Origin: Sulfobacillus benefaciens | GTDB taxonomy: Bacteria > Bacillota > Sulfobacillia > Sulfobacillales > Sulfobacillaceae | Assembly (NCBI GenBank): GCA_003023725.1 | Contig: PXYT01000041.1 | Coordinates: 1-33,150, forward strand | Direction of reading: 5' to 3' | Length of the DNA: 33,150 bases | Part shown: positions 23,854 through 32,980 of the stretch, one piece after another | Layout of the letters: the number at the start of each line of letters is the position of its first letter | How positions within the stretch are numbered: position 1 is the stretch's first letter | The notes under the pieces: model-generated | The model's database searches: none | Told to the model about the DNA's origin: nothing | Seen by the model: only the letters and a program-made list of their open reading frames with translations | Made by a program: the position numbers and the translations under genes

Positions 23854-24276
23854 TCATGGAATCTTCGGCAACCCCTGCCCATCTCTGATCGCCTGAATGC
23901 CCTCAGCGCACACTCCGTATTTGCGCCAGGAACAAGTAGGACAAAGAACATTAATGTCGGACGGATGGAAAACAGTAGCCAGCTGCGATTGAATGTTTCG
24001 CCACGGCAGCATGTCTCCTCGTTGGATCCCTAAATACTCTAATATCATGTGATCCCGTTCGTTAACATTGTCGTCTTCACAGTGATACTCCTGGGACAGC
24101 GGGAATTTGTCACACAAGTCGTCCACTCCTCCGACCAACATTACCGGAGTTTGGGGTGTAACGCGCAATCGGTTGTGGATTGCGGTCATATTTTCGACAT
24201 ATTCGGGCGAGTAGCCCATGCCGCGATATCCCAACAAACACAATAAATGATGTCCCCGTAGGCGGATGCCATCCAA
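23854..24276 (-). CDS. DUF1284 domain protein, cysteine-rich
   Basis: 140 residues matching the DUF1284 (COG3543) family, whose N-terminal signature is seen as IRLRGHHLLCLLGYRGMGYS. Six cysteines are present, in LLCLL, DLCDK, YHCED, VLCPTC and GVCAEG. This suggests a metal or iron-sulfur centre, as often proposed for this uncharacterised family. TTG at 24276 is chosen: GGAGG lies 7 bases upstream and the family similarity begins at once. A longer frame to 24315 would contain the ribosome binding site inside the gene. No function is established. Confidence 0.82.
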   Translation of the reverse strand: MDGIRLRGHHLLCLLGYRGMGYSPEYVENMTAIHNRLRVTPQTPVMLVGGVDDLCDKFPLSQEYHCEDDNVNERDHMILEYLGIQRGDMLPWRNIQSQLATVFHPSDINVLCPTCSWRKYGVCAEGIQAIRDGQGLPKIP

Positions 24277-24579
24277 AATTTCTCCTCCTTTGGCCCCATG
24301 GGCCCAACACCGCACGCCTCATTGTATTTCATTGTATCATGCTGTTCTGGTTGAGCCCGGATAAAAAACGCAGAAAACGGGGGCTTGACATCACTGGGCC
24401 TTCGTGTGCCAAGATTCAGGAAAGGCACCTTAAAAAATGTGAACTGGTGGGATTTATGATGATCAAGAGGGGTGCTGCGGAAGGTTGATGCGGTGCCTTA
24501 TTGGGAAATTTCTCGTGCGGCCTAGTATCGCGAACGACTGTCACTTATTGCATTAATGCGTGTTGAGGGAGGGATTGGC
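24277..24579. other. Divergent spacer between the DUF1284 gene and a small gene
   Basis: About 300 bases with promoter-like elements for both sides. On the plus strand TTGGGA (24501-24506), a 16-base spacer and TAGTAT (24523-24528) may drive the small gene at 24580. A perfect TTGACA at 24384-24389 has no -10 at proper spacing. No gene is seen. Confidence 0.4.
24321..24339 (-). promoter_or_regulatory. Tandem -10-like boxes upstream of the DUF1284 gene
   Basis: On the minus strand TACAAT occurs twice, 10 bases apart (24336-24331 and 24326-24321). The distal copy carries an upstream TG at extended -10 position. No convincing -35 box is visible. Confidence 0.4.
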
Positions 24580-24837
24580 ATGTTAGGAGCCTTAATTACG
24601 ATACCGCGGGAAAATGAGGACCATTTCAGCGTGATTATGCCGGTAGCAGACGAAGAATACGACACCGTGCGCCGCCTTCGCACACTCGGCGATTTGAGGA
24701 AATGGCTCGAGACCCATGCGGATAATGACTCCGCAGCCGCGGCGATTCTATTATCCTTGCAACAGGAGGTGAGCCAACTGAGTAATCGTCATCCTTTGGA
24801 CATCCGTATGGAAATACCTGGTCAAAGCGGAGAATAG
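24580..24837 (+). CDS. Small acidic protein of unknown function
   Basis: 85 residues, not recognised. ATG at 24580 has GAGGGAGGG upstream at good spacing; an in-frame ATG at 24556 lacks one. The product starts MLGALITIPRENEDHFSVIM, and the middle looks helical (TVRRLRTLGDLRKWLETH). There is no signal peptide, membrane segment or cysteine. It is convergent with the nucleoside hydrolase gene. Confidence 0.6.
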   Translation: MLGALITIPRENEDHFSVIMPVADEEYDTVRRLRTLGDLRKWLETHADNDSAAAAILLSLQQEVSQLSNRHPLDIRMEIPGQSGE

Positions 24838-24874
24838 GGCACCCTCATGGTGCCCCGCGCGATTATCGTGATCA

Positions 24875-25822
24875 TCACCCACTTTGCTGAAATTGCAGTC
24901 GTTGGGCAAATTGCTTGAGAAATCGCTCTCGGTCTACGGTCACAGCCACATCAACATTTGGTGCCGCCGTTGTTCGCTCCCGGCGGTCGACAACTGTCAT
25001 ACCGCGGGTGAATCGCCCACTCAGTTCAATGTCCACCGGCAATGCCTGTGTTTTACACAAGCTGTCATCTTCAGCAACGGCGACGGCCAGCGGATCGTGC
25101 AAAGGGGCTGTTCGGTTTCCCCGGGGCTCTCCCGGGTTGTAAGCGGAGAGATAAAAGTCCACAGCCTCTCGAATGACGTCAAAGTACGGAACCTGAGGGA
25201 CTAAACTGCTCAACATACCATCGGAAATGGGGACTTGCATGGTGACATCCAGACCGACCATGGTAATGGGGACTCCGGAATGAAAGACGACCCAGGCCGC
25301 CTCGGGGTCTCCCCAGATATTGGCTTCCGCAACTGGTGTGACATTCCCCGGAACAAAGGCGGCTCCCCCCATCACGACAATGCGTTTAATCAATGAAGTT
25401 AGTTCCGTGTGTGCGAGTAAAAGGCTGGCGATATTTGTTAATCGTGCGGTGGCGACCAGGACGATGTCGTGGGCATGATCCTCAATGCTTTTCCGTAGAA
25501 AGTCGAGGGCGGACAAGGGTTCCGCTTTCTGGGTTGGATGAAATATCCGCGTGCCGCCTAATCCGTTGGGGCCATGGAAGGCTTCCGCAGTGGACTCCCA
25601 AGGGCTTACCAAAGGATGGCTGGCGCCTTGGTAAACCGGGACGGATGACAATCCAAGTTCGACGATCGCCAGAGTGTTGCGGGTGGTATTTTCGATATCT
25701 CCATTGCCAAAACACGTGGTGATGCCCAAGGCGCGCAATTTTTTCGACGATAAGGCGTACAGAATAGCCAGGGCATCATCGATGCCCGTGTCCATATCCA
25801 AAATGACGGGAATGGATTCCAC
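24875..25822 (-). CDS. Inosine/uridine-preferring nucleoside hydrolase
   Basis: 315 residues, the usual family length. These enzymes cleave the N-glycosidic bond of ribonucleosides in purine/pyrimidine salvage. The calcium-binding signature DMDTGIDD occupies residues 9-16. The catalytic-site histidine is H242 in PLHDPLAVA, and VVMGGAAFVPGN with EANIWGDPEA also fits. GTG at 25822 is chosen because GGAGG lies 8 bases upstream. An ATG at 25873 adds 17 residues, has no Shine-Dalgarno sequence and is less likely. No nucleoside transporter or kinase is adjacent. Confidence 0.92.
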   Translation of the reverse strand: MESIPVILDMDTGIDDALAILYALSSKKLRALGITTCFGNGDIENTTRNTLAIVELGLSSVPVYQGASHPLVSPWESTAEAFHGPNGLGGTRIFHPTQKAEPLSALDFLRKSIEDHAHDIVLVATARLTNIASLLLAHTELTSLIKRIVVMGGAAFVPGNVTPVAEANIWGDPEAAWVVFHSGVPITMVGLDVTMQVPISDGMLSSLVPQVPYFDVIREAVDFYLSAYNPGEPRGNRTAPLHDPLAVAVAEDDSLCKTQALPVDIELSGRFTRGMTVVDRRERTTAAPNVDVAVTVDRERFLKQFAQRLQFQQSG

Positions 25823-26955
25823 GACAAAAGCCTCCGATCCTTGAAGTTCATAGCAGTATGCTTCGGGGTTCATTGTAACAAAATCTATCCGGCTACGGAT
25901 TATTGCGACTTTTCTCTTGCAAAATTCTTAAATTCGGAGAGACAACGAGAGAGGAGGGTTTAATAGCTACGATTGCCAGTAACCCGTCGAAGGGATGTGC
26001 TAAGGCGAATTCGAGTACGTTAACCCTCCGACGGGGGATGCGGGACCATGTGCTGCAATGAATCGGCCTGATGAATGTGCTATGGAGGTAAATAAGGGTA
26101 GGTCCCAGGGGGCCGTGCATGGTATGCAATAGAGTCAATTGGCAGAACAAGCGATAAACCAGGAGGGGATTGAACGGTGACAAAGCCTGGCGATTTTGGA
26201 AGAGAACGAAAGAGAACTTTTGGATGTTCCAGCGGCGGGGTTTCCCTATTTCCAGCCATGCTCTGTTCGCTTTCAATACCGCATCAAGGGTGTAAAATCC
26301 AGCCGAAAAACCCTGTCGAATTGCCGTCAAGAGTGCATCTACCGGGCCCTTGCCCCGTACGAGAGTCGTCAGCAATTGCAAAGAGTCGTGCAATTCTCGA
26401 GGGACTGCGACGGGCATACTAGAACTTATTGTACCGTAGCTTGTGAGTGTTCCCCGAGCAAGCGTGAACGGGGCGCACACCAGGGTTTCGCAAAATATTT
26501 TTGTGTTCGTGATGGTACGCAAGCTGAATCTACCCGCACACTGCCCTTGAACGAATTCCCCAGATGGCCGGCTCATCCCCATGGCGAAGGACGCTGAGCT
26601 TTGGGCCCGGCAGCAATGACCTTTAAGCTTTAAGGCCCTCACGAGGGGGACCGTAAAGATGTGCCCCAGGGTCTACGTAGAATAGTTCCTAATCAGGTGG
26701 CGAGAAAACACTTCATATTCCCACGCCGTTTTCTCTTGTGAAAATTAAAAAATTAAATTAGCTAGTGCAGGCCTTCTATCTGTCATGTGGCGTTACTCGT
26801 GTTGTGACTACACGGTAACCAGGCGGCCCAGGAAGTTGTCCGCATTTTCCTATTGGTGTATGCTCTTGAGGAACTGATCATTCGCAGGAGTTTGGCAAAC
26901 ATCTCATCGATATCATGAAAAAATGTGAAGTGGATGAAGAAAGGCAGGACGATGC
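25823..26955. other. Long stretch without a confident gene
   Basis: About 1.1 kb. A minus frame of 249 codons (26642-25893) and a plus frame of 133 codons (26196-26597) overlap each other. Neither has a ribosome binding site, and neither product is recognised. The mutual overlap suggests that one is the shadow of a decayed gene. From 26690 to 26955 the DNA is AT-richer and may hold the promoter of the hotdog thioesterase gene. Confidence 0.4.
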
Positions 26956-27408
26956 GTGTCGCAAGATGAAAAGAGCCGGGTGGTTTCCATACCGCCCAGT
27001 GAGGCTAACGGATACCCCTTTTACTCATGGGCCGGTCTTCGCATTGTGGAGGCGGTTGATGGGCATTCTACGATAGAGCTGGATGTTCAGTTTCACCATC
27101 GCGGCGGAGGCGGAACTGAGGCCGTGAACGGCGGAATCGTGGCCTACATGTTTGATGGCCTTCTTGGCAGCGCTGTCCGCTCAATATGGACTGAAGCTAT
27201 TTCGACCCAAGTGACGATAACCTTAAACATTCAATATTTACGGATGATTAAAGCCACATCGCGGATTGTTGGCCATGCTCAAGTTGTCCGTCAAGGGTCC
27301 ACGACCGTTTTCGCCGAAGGCGAGATACTCGATGAATCCGGAACGGCTTGTGCCAAATGCACGGGTGTATACCGCTTGTTTCGCAAGCACGACCGTGAGG
27401 CGAGATGA
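26956..27408 (+). CDS. PaaI-like hotdog-fold thioesterase
   Basis: 150 residues of a single hotdog domain. The central helix region NGGIVAYMFDGLLGSAV is the position of the HGG...D active-site motif; here Asn replaces the usual His. The strand-rich second half (TQVTITLNIQYLRMI, then VFAEGEILDESGTACAK) fits the family. Such proteins hydrolyse acyl-CoA thioesters. The GTG start at 26956 has only a weak AAGGCAGGA upstream, so it is uncertain by a few codons. It stands alone, not near the lipid operon. Confidence 0.78.
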   Translation: MSQDEKSRVVSIPPSEANGYPFYSWAGLRIVEAVDGHSTIELDVQFHHRGGGGTEAVNGGIVAYMFDGLLGSAVRSIWTEAISTQVTITLNIQYLRMIKATSRIVGHAQVVRQGSTTVFAEGEILDESGTACAKCTGVYRLFRKHDREAR

Positions 27409-28665
27409 ATTCGCTCGGGGAGGACAGCGGATCAAACCGGGGAGTGTCTGTCGTGGGGTGATTGGAGAGTGTTAAGACCGGTTGATTACCAAACACGGTC
27501 ATGTATTACTATGGTTTGCGATTATGGGAATTTCGCCGAAGCACGATGAACGCGGCCAAACTTTATTGTTCGACAAAGGGTTTTCCGGATTGGAAGCGGT
27601 TCCGCGTCTTGGCGAAGATAACCAATCTCTTCCAGGGACTAGCTCCTCCAGCAATTCGCGTGAATGCGGATTGAACAAAGATGAACATGGTCTGAAATAT
27701 GTGGATTGCGCCAGAGCACCGCGGCCGGCCTCACCTGTGGTGCGCGCCGTAGTCACTTTGCGACGCAAACGCTTGGCATCCTTGGGCGATTGCGTCTTCT
27801 TTGTGTTCGCATAAGAGAGTGTGCTAGGTCCCTTATGCGCCATTTGGGCTTTGCCGTAATACCAAGGGTTGCCAAATTCCGAGTGTCCTTATTAAGACTC
27901 AAGACTTACGCTACAAGAGGCTTCAAAAACCATTTGGCTGATCCAATAACGTTCGGAATCCCAATGACCGAGTCCGGCTCTCGAACCATGGCCTTATCCA
28001 AAGTCTTTTAATGCGGCACATAACATTAAGCATCGGCTTTCTGAGCATGTTCACACCTGAATACACAACGGACTTCTTCAGTGTGAGTCTGACCCGCCTT
28101 GCGGATGTCGAACTGATGGCCAAGACGAGAGCCTCCATGCGGAAGCGATCCGACGTTTGGCAACAGGCATCACAAGCCTGGCCATGGTTCCGCCACTATG
28201 AACTGGGACGTTGTAGCCATCTCGCCAGAGATTGTGAAGGCCAAGAAGAGGTTGGAGGAATTCTGGGATAGACCCCCGACTAAATAAAGTTGTCGTTCAA
28301 GGGGGTCTTGGAGATGGACCCCCATCGTGCCGCACCGAGACCCGGATGTTTGAGCCTTTGACGACGTCCTTAGCCTTTCGTGTTGTACCTAGTAGACACA
28401 TCGAGGACGTAAAAACCTTATACCTTAAGAGCTTTTGGAATCTGACCATAGATAACTGTTTTTGCAGGGAGTGGTTCAGCAGTGAGCAAAGTGGCCTAAA
28501 CGAATTTGAGTTCTCTCATCACTGGCGATTTGTAACGGCCCAAGATTTTTCATGACGAAAGTTTCTTTATTCCGATTTTGAAATAGTGGTGCCACGTACG
28601 ACTTTTGGCCAATAGCCGATACTGGGTAGCAAATGACATGATAGGTGAAGAAGGAGTTGGTTTCT
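27409..28665. other. Long stretch of probable decayed DNA
   Basis: About 1.25 kb with overlapping short frames on both strands and no recognisable product. One 29-codon frame (ATG 28198, TAA ending 28287; starts MNWDVVAISPEIVK, rich in Lys/Glu) looks protein-like and may be the C-terminal remnant of a lost gene. It ends within a set of GACCCCC/GGGGGTC inverted repeats, listed separately. Confidence 0.4.
28271..28324. repeat. Three alternating GACCCCC / GGGGGTC arms
   Basis: GACCCCC at 28271-28277, GGGGGTC at 28301-28307 and GACCCCC again near 28317-28323. The middle arm can pair with either neighbour. Inside the first pair a smaller CGAC...GTCG stem can form. It could be a terminator, an attenuator-like switch or a mobile-element end. 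Confidence 0.5.
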
Positions 28666-30036
28666 TTGCACACATTATTGTCATGGGATGACGTTACTGA
28701 GAAAAGGTTGCGGCAAATAGAAGACACACCGTATGAGGAGGTAGCCGGATTAGTGCGGCATTGGAGGAACGCCAGGATGTCATGGCAGGACGTATATTTG
28801 TTGCTGGCTTTGGCATCGGCTAGATGGGTCGATCATCGGGGGCCATTTATTGGTCATGGAACCTTCAATGGGGGAGCTGTCTTGCGCGCCAGCTCAATTT
28901 TGTCCCCGCGGTACAAGATATTGGCTGTGCTGCAGATGGCGGGATATGTCTTTGCTTTGTTGAGGCACCCTAACTATGGGCCCTATGTTATGTTAGAGAG
29001 CTTCGAACTTGCCGAAGATGCGAGTGAAACTGTCTCCTCATTTATTTCGGATTTGGAATCTGGTGAAAAAGCCTTGTTGTCCGAGCATCGAGCTGCGCGG
29101 CTAGTCCAGCGCTCAACCCAGGACAGCCGGTGGCTCATGCTCTGGGCGGCACTCAGGCAGTATCCTGAAAACGAACATCGGCTGTTAATTGTCCAACGGG
29201 CGTTTGATCTTCTAGATGATACTCACGGGTGGCGTTATGCGGAAGCTTTTTACCGCGCTGCTATCCAATATTTGGGCAATAGGCCTCAGACTATCCTGGC
29301 GAATCAGGTGCTGACGCAATGGCCTGGGGATGATTGTCCGGAATTCACCGGGACGATCGATATTAAGCGCTGCGAAGAACTGTGCTCGAATCTGGTGGCG
29401 GCGGACTTCGGACAGGAGGCCGACATCCTCATGGCATCCATCCGCCGGCACGCTAACGCTGAGACGGTGAGAGAGGCTATCGCTCTGGCCTCGTCGGCTC
29501 TATTATATTCATCGGCATTTGACGCACACGCGGTGACGGGGGTACATAGCGTCCTTGACTTGGTTGATGACTCGCGCTGTCCCTCAAATATCCGTCATCT
29601 TGCATGGGTCATCGGCCTGTCCAGTTCCAGAACCAGGCGACAAAAACAAGATCGCGCCCGTTGGACCTCCCGTGAGGCGAAACTCGGGCCTCGTGCGCAA
29701 ATTGGACTGGACCACGTCATTGACTGTGTGATGCATGATCCCAGCGGTCAAGAAGGTGCTGCCCGGGCTCAACAATTTCTCTTATCCGGCGGTGATCCCG
29801 AGCAGTTGGCCGGGGTATTGATGGAAATATCTCTCACCACATCAGAGCCTTTTGACGCCATTCACAACGTCAAAATGTTGTGGGGATTACTAAACCAGAC
29901 CCGAAAATCGCTATGGCCCGAGAGGTCTTGGATTCACTTAAGTGCCGGAGCCCGTGTTGTCGCCATGTCTGTTAACCCCTCCGGGTTGAGGGAAGACATT
30001 GATGAGCAATGGAGACAAGTTTTATTTGATGTCTGA
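28666..30036 (+). CDS. Large, mostly helical protein of unknown function
   Basis: 456 residues, not confidently recognised. The sequence is rich in helices with amphipathic repeats. Two histidine motifs stand out: GHGTFNGG in the N-terminal quarter and DAHAVTGVHS in the second half. Spaced His motifs of this kind occur in questin-oxidase-like proteins, but that link is only a suggestion. TTG at 28666 is preferred because AAGGAG lies 9 bases upstream; a GTG at 28645 in the same frame lacks one. There is no signal peptide or membrane helix. It is convergent with the His-tail gene, with an imperfect hairpin between them. Confidence 0.7.
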   Translation: MHTLLSWDDVTEKRLRQIEDTPYEEVAGLVRHWRNARMSWQDVYLLLALASARWVDHRGPFIGHGTFNGGAVLRASSILSPRYKILAVLQMAGYVFALLRHPNYGPYVMLESFELAEDASETVSSFISDLESGEKALLSEHRAARLVQRSTQDSRWLMLWAALRQYPENEHRLLIVQRAFDLLDDTHGWRYAEAFYRAAIQYLGNRPQTILANQVLTQWPGDDCPEFTGTIDIKRCEELCSNLVAADFGQEADILMASIRRHANAETVREAIALASSALLYSSAFDAHAVTGVHSVLDLVDDSRCPSNIRHLAWVIGLSSSRTRRQKQDRARWTSREAKLGPRAQIGLDHVIDCVMHDPSGQEGAARAQQFLLSGGDPEQLAGVLMEISLTTSEPFDAIHNVKMLWGLLNQTRKSLWPERSWIHLSAGARVVAMSVNPSGLREDIDEQWRQVLFDV

Positions 30037-30252
30037 GGATTGATCATGACAGAACTGAGGTCTCGAACCCCCAGTATGAATGCCAGAAATTCCCGGCCGA
30101 ATCATGCCACAAGACAACACAACCAAAGGCCCCGCTTATCCCCTGGGACCTTTGGTACAAGGCGAGCAGACGCGCTGCTCCGTCGTGCGGCTGCCACATC
30201 CTTTTCCTCTGATGTGCAGCGGCTGCTCCTCAGATCGTAGGACTCGGAGCCC

Positions 30253-30313
30253 AAGAAGAAGGAGGGGGGAGGCAGAGACTCGGCCTCTGTCTGTGAGGAT
30301 GTCCCCCTTCTTT
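30253..30313. terminator. Imperfect bidirectional terminator hairpin
   Basis: AAGAAGGAGGGGGG (30256-30269) faces CCCCCTTCTTT (30303-30313), pairing except for a few bulged bases. Inside is a second stem, GGCAGAG with CTCTGTC. On the minus strand the structure begins at the stop codon of the His-tail gene and ends in TTCTTCTT. Confidence 0.55.
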
Positions 30314-30314
30314 G

Positions 30315-31208
30315 TTAATCGTCATCCCACCGGGAACGGTGATGTTCGTGATGGTGTTCATGTTCATGATGATGTTCGTGCTCATGATGGTGTTCGTGCT
30401 CATGATGTTCCCAGTCCCGGTATGAGTAATTCGAGTTATTCCAGCTATTAGCGATTTCCTGCACCGCGTCTAAAAACGGAATGGGTTCAGCAACGCGTCT
30501 GGGAGAACTGCGGGATCCAGAACCGGTATCTGTGCTTTCGAGCATGGTATCGATGTCCATTTCGTTTAAGAGTCCAGGCACGCATGCTTCCTGTACTGCA
30601 CCAATGGCGTAGCCCAGTGCCGTCCACAGATAATCGTCGAGGGATTTCTTATTGGCCATGGACATTTCCTGGTTGCTGCTGAGCAAATATCGGCCCGAAT
30701 CATAATTCGTGGTAGCTTCCGCCAAGTAGAGACGGGCCTGTTTTGCCTCACCTAACTCGGCCAAAAATACCTCACAATGATCCATAACGGCTTTAATAGC
30801 ATCCACGTAGTGGCGGAAAACATCGGTACTTTCGCGGTCGGCACCAGGAACGCGGCCCTTGAGGACCCACGGCAGCTCAATGTCCCGGACTCCGCCGGGA
30901 TCGATGGCCTCCTGTTTGGCCGCGGTAACTAAGGGGGGAATGGGACGGTACAGATGAACGCTCTGATTTTGCACCCATTGGGGCAATTTGGGGGTTTGAC
31001 CCTCCGTCAGATAGGGGTCAACCAGGGTGTCGGAAAAAAGTTCCAGGCACCGGGCAATCTGAATATAGGCGTGGGCTTTGGGCTGTGTGGAATTTTTGAG
31101 TTGGTCGAGCACTTCAAGAACCTGTCCGCCTACCAGACGGTAGCCCCGCAGTTCATCGCTGGGGTCTTGATGATTCAGATGATGGCCAAATACGTTCCAA
31201 AATTTCAC
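30315..31208 (-). CDS. Unknown protein with His/Glu-rich repeat tail
   Basis: 297 residues, not recognised. GTG at 31208 follows GGAGGG at 8-base spacing. Residues 1-230 look soluble and helical, with no signal peptide or membrane segment. A low-complexity Ser/Arg linker follows. Residues 267-290 consist only of His (16) and Glu (8): three copies of EHEHHH flanked by EHH on both sides. The protein ends in RSRWDDD. Such tails bind transition metals (Ni, Zn, Cu, Co) in metallochaperones and storage proteins, so metal storage or delivery is a reasonable guess. It also resembles spore-coat proteins with His-rich tails. Neither role is proven. Confidence 0.75.
   Translation of the reverse strand: MKFWNVFGHHLNHQDPSDELRGYRLVGGQVLEVLDQLKNSTQPKAHAYIQIARCLELFSDTLVDPYLTEGQTPKLPQWVQNQSVHLYRPIPPLVTAAKQEAIDPGGVRDIELPWVLKGRVPGADRESTDVFRHYVDAIKAVMDHCEVFLAELGEAKQARLYLAEATTNYDSGRYLLSSNQEMSMANKKSLDDYLWTALGYAIGAVQEACVPGLLNEMDIDTMLESTDTGSGSRSSPRRVAEPIPFLDAVQEIANSWNNSNYSYRDWEHHEHEHHHEHEHHHEHEHHHEHHRSRWDDD
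30339..30410 (-). repeat. 18-bp tandem repeat encoding EHEHHH units
   Basis: Within the His-tail gene an 18-base unit is repeated about three times with few differences (plus-strand unit resembles GATGGTGTTCGTGCTCAT). It encodes the six-residue period of the metal-binding tail. Length variation by slippage is likely between strains. Confidence 0.7.
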
Positions 31209-31339
31209 TTTGATAGCCCTCCTGTTTTACGCTTCGAGTTCTTGGCTACGAAAAAATTTTCGCTATCCTCTTCCAGCAGAGTTGGGGTGTTGAGGGAGCG
31301 GGCGGTGCAGGCTCTGGAACCTTGGCTGGAAGGATTGCC

Positions 31340-31367
31340 GTCATCCTTATTGTGTCATCCTTATTGT
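31340..31367. repeat. Perfect 14-bp tandem duplication
   Basis: GTCATCCTTATTGT occurs twice without a gap (31340-31353 and 31354-31367). It lies about 130 bases upstream of the His-tail gene. The second copy creates a TACAAT -10-like word on the minus strand (31368-31363). Confidence 0.7.
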
Positions 31368-31969
31368 ATAGCAAAATTATATTGAAAAATCGTTAGAGTG
31401 GGGTTTTTGTTGTAGTGAAAAGACGCTTAAATTGCTTATTCCGAAATATATGATGGCTACTAGACCCCAGTGATAGAACCATGGATGAACAGTTTATCAG
31501 TACTGGCAAGCGGCGAAGATGCTCGGGAACAGCATTGTTGGGCTGCGAAGATGGGAGCCTGATGGACGTTTTATTCCCACATGCGCTCTGACGAAGTATC
31601 GCCGTTGTCGCGTAGGGAAGCTGACGTGCTCTTATGCACGAGGACACCGGAAATGTCTCAAGGAGGCGTTCGGTATATTCTTGGGAAGTTAGAGTAAAAA
31701 CAGCAACATGCCGGAAATTTAGATCTTCCATTGGACTGCCCACCCGTGTCCGCTGCACAGTAGCGATGGACAGTTGGACCCCTAAGACTCCGAAGTAACC
31801 GATAGGGCTGCAGGAAAGCGTGTTAATATCATGGTGTCAGTCCATGAAAGCCTGCATGGCCAAGGGTGCTGGGACTGTGGAAGACTTCGAACGTCGGTAT
31901 AATACGGTTCACGTGGTTTCTTAGACCTCGCTCCTTTAATTCCCGGAAGCTTTCCACTAAGGTCCAGGC

Positions 31970-32197
31970 TCAGTCAAAAGGACGCGCATCAGTGGCATTT
32001 CCCCGCTGACCCTGATGATCCCCCAACACCCCGCTTAGGGTCTGGACTTGTATTCCGCCGACGTCCGTATCCAGGGATTTCACCAGGGCGATAATCGGGG
32101 AGGATCCGCCCCACCCTAAGCGAGGGGTCAGGAGCACCGTCCGGTCTGAGACCTCCACGACATCGGAGAAGACACTTCTCAGCTTGATATTGCTCGT
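31970..32197 (-). pseudogene. Possible remnant of a SorC/DeoR-type sugar-binding regulator
   Basis: The minus frame is open for 75 codons. It contains LGWGGSSPIIALVKSL followed by GIQVQTLSGVLG and a nearby RGNATDA. SorC-family effector domains have a similar pattern (GWG..., then a V-Q-L-x-G-G-type strand, then an N-x-A region). There is no start codon with ribosome binding site and no helix-turn-helix region in frame. The identification is tentative. Confidence 0.25.
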
Positions 32198-32364
32198 TCA
32201 AGAACTTTTTGAATGTGATTGATTTGCTAGACTCGTTTTGCAATGCGGATCCGTCGCGGTAGTGAACAACCTCCTCCTTTGTCGACGTAGGTTGCCCACA
32301 TCTCTGTCATACCTTGGGAGCTCTTGGCTGATTAAAGTTGTCAACGGCTTTCTTTTCTTGAGCG

Positions 32365-32399
32365 TTTTCCGCTGTGCGGAAAATTCGGGCTGTGGATAA
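32365..32399. other. Hairpin next to a DnaA-box word
   Basis: TTTTCCGC (32365-32372) pairs perfectly with GCGGAAAA (32376-32383) across TGT. Eight bases on, TGTGGATAA (32391-32399) is the exact complement of the DnaA consensus TTATCCACA. Only one such box is seen here, so an origin is unlikely. Confidence 0.4.
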
Positions 32400-32577
32400 C
32401 TTTTGTATAGCATTATATGCCAAATACGAGTCGTGCTGTCCATGCCAACAGGGTTTGCCCGGGACGCGTAGGCCACGGCGATCACTGACCACCCAGGTCC
32501 AAATTCCGGTGCCCGGCGCCGGTTTGTTTGTCAGACCGTGAAAATTGGTGTGAGGGAACCGTGTGGGACCGCAGGCC

Positions 32578-32850
32578 TCAGGCGCTCCAGACCACACTCC
32601 GCAAATGCTCCGGATGTTGCTGGCGAATTCGGCCCAAGGCCATCGCCAACATCACGATCAGGGCCAGTCCGCTCCGCATGCGCATTTTTTTGAGCCCGCG
32701 AATGGTGTGTACCTCAAATCCGAACGACACATCCCATCGGCTGTTCACGCGTTCCACGGCCATCCGGTGATCAGACTCCCGTTCCCATTTATCGCTGTCG
32801 CGGTCGAGGGGGGCGTGGATTATTGGGGGAAAATTCTTTTTCCGCTGTCT
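32578..32850 (-). pseudogene. C-terminal remnant of a DDE transposase (IS5/IS1182-like)
   Basis: The minus frame is open from a TAA at 32853-32851 to the stop at 32578. It shows PLDRDSDKWERESDHRMAVE, then RVNSRWDVSFGF, then IRGLKKMRMRSGLALIVMLA. This is the typical end of IS5/IS1182-type DDE transposases, including the glutamate of ERVN. The N-terminal two thirds are missing, so it cannot be active. Confidence 0.7.
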
Positions 32851-32980
32851 TTAAGGCTTTGTCCCTTCAGGTTTTGAGAACAGTGGAAAAGGCTCTTTCT
32901 TAAAGATCTGACATTCCGGTCTGTGTTTGTTTCATGATAAGAGTGTGAGTAGAAGAATTACCAAAACAGGGCGTAAAGCC

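Larger units (their letters stand above)
31209..32577. other. Long stretch of decayed DNA
   Basis: About 1.4 kb without an intact gene. It contains a 14-bp tandem duplication at 31340-31367, a possible SorC-type regulator remnant (31970-32197, minus) and a hairpin with a DnaA-box-like word (32365-32399). Plus and minus frames of 100 to 120 codons overlap each other and have no ribosome binding sites. Gene decay is consistent with the transposon pieces that follow. Confidence 0.45.

Noticed and set aside
25893-26642. 249-codon minus frame
   Set aside because: It has no Shine-Dalgarno sequence or recognisable product, and a 133-codon plus frame overlaps it. It is kept only as part of an uncertain stretch.
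30339-30410. CRISPR array from the tandem repeat
   Set aside because: The repeats are contiguous 18-bp units inside a coding frame, without spacers.
31393-31758. 121-codon minus frame as a gene
   Set aside because: It has no ribosome binding site, no recognisable motif and an irregular composition within decayed DNA.
32391-32399. Replication origin based on a DnaA box
   Set aside because: There is only one exact 9-mer, without a cluster or AT-rich unwinding region; a single box is expected by chance at this window size.
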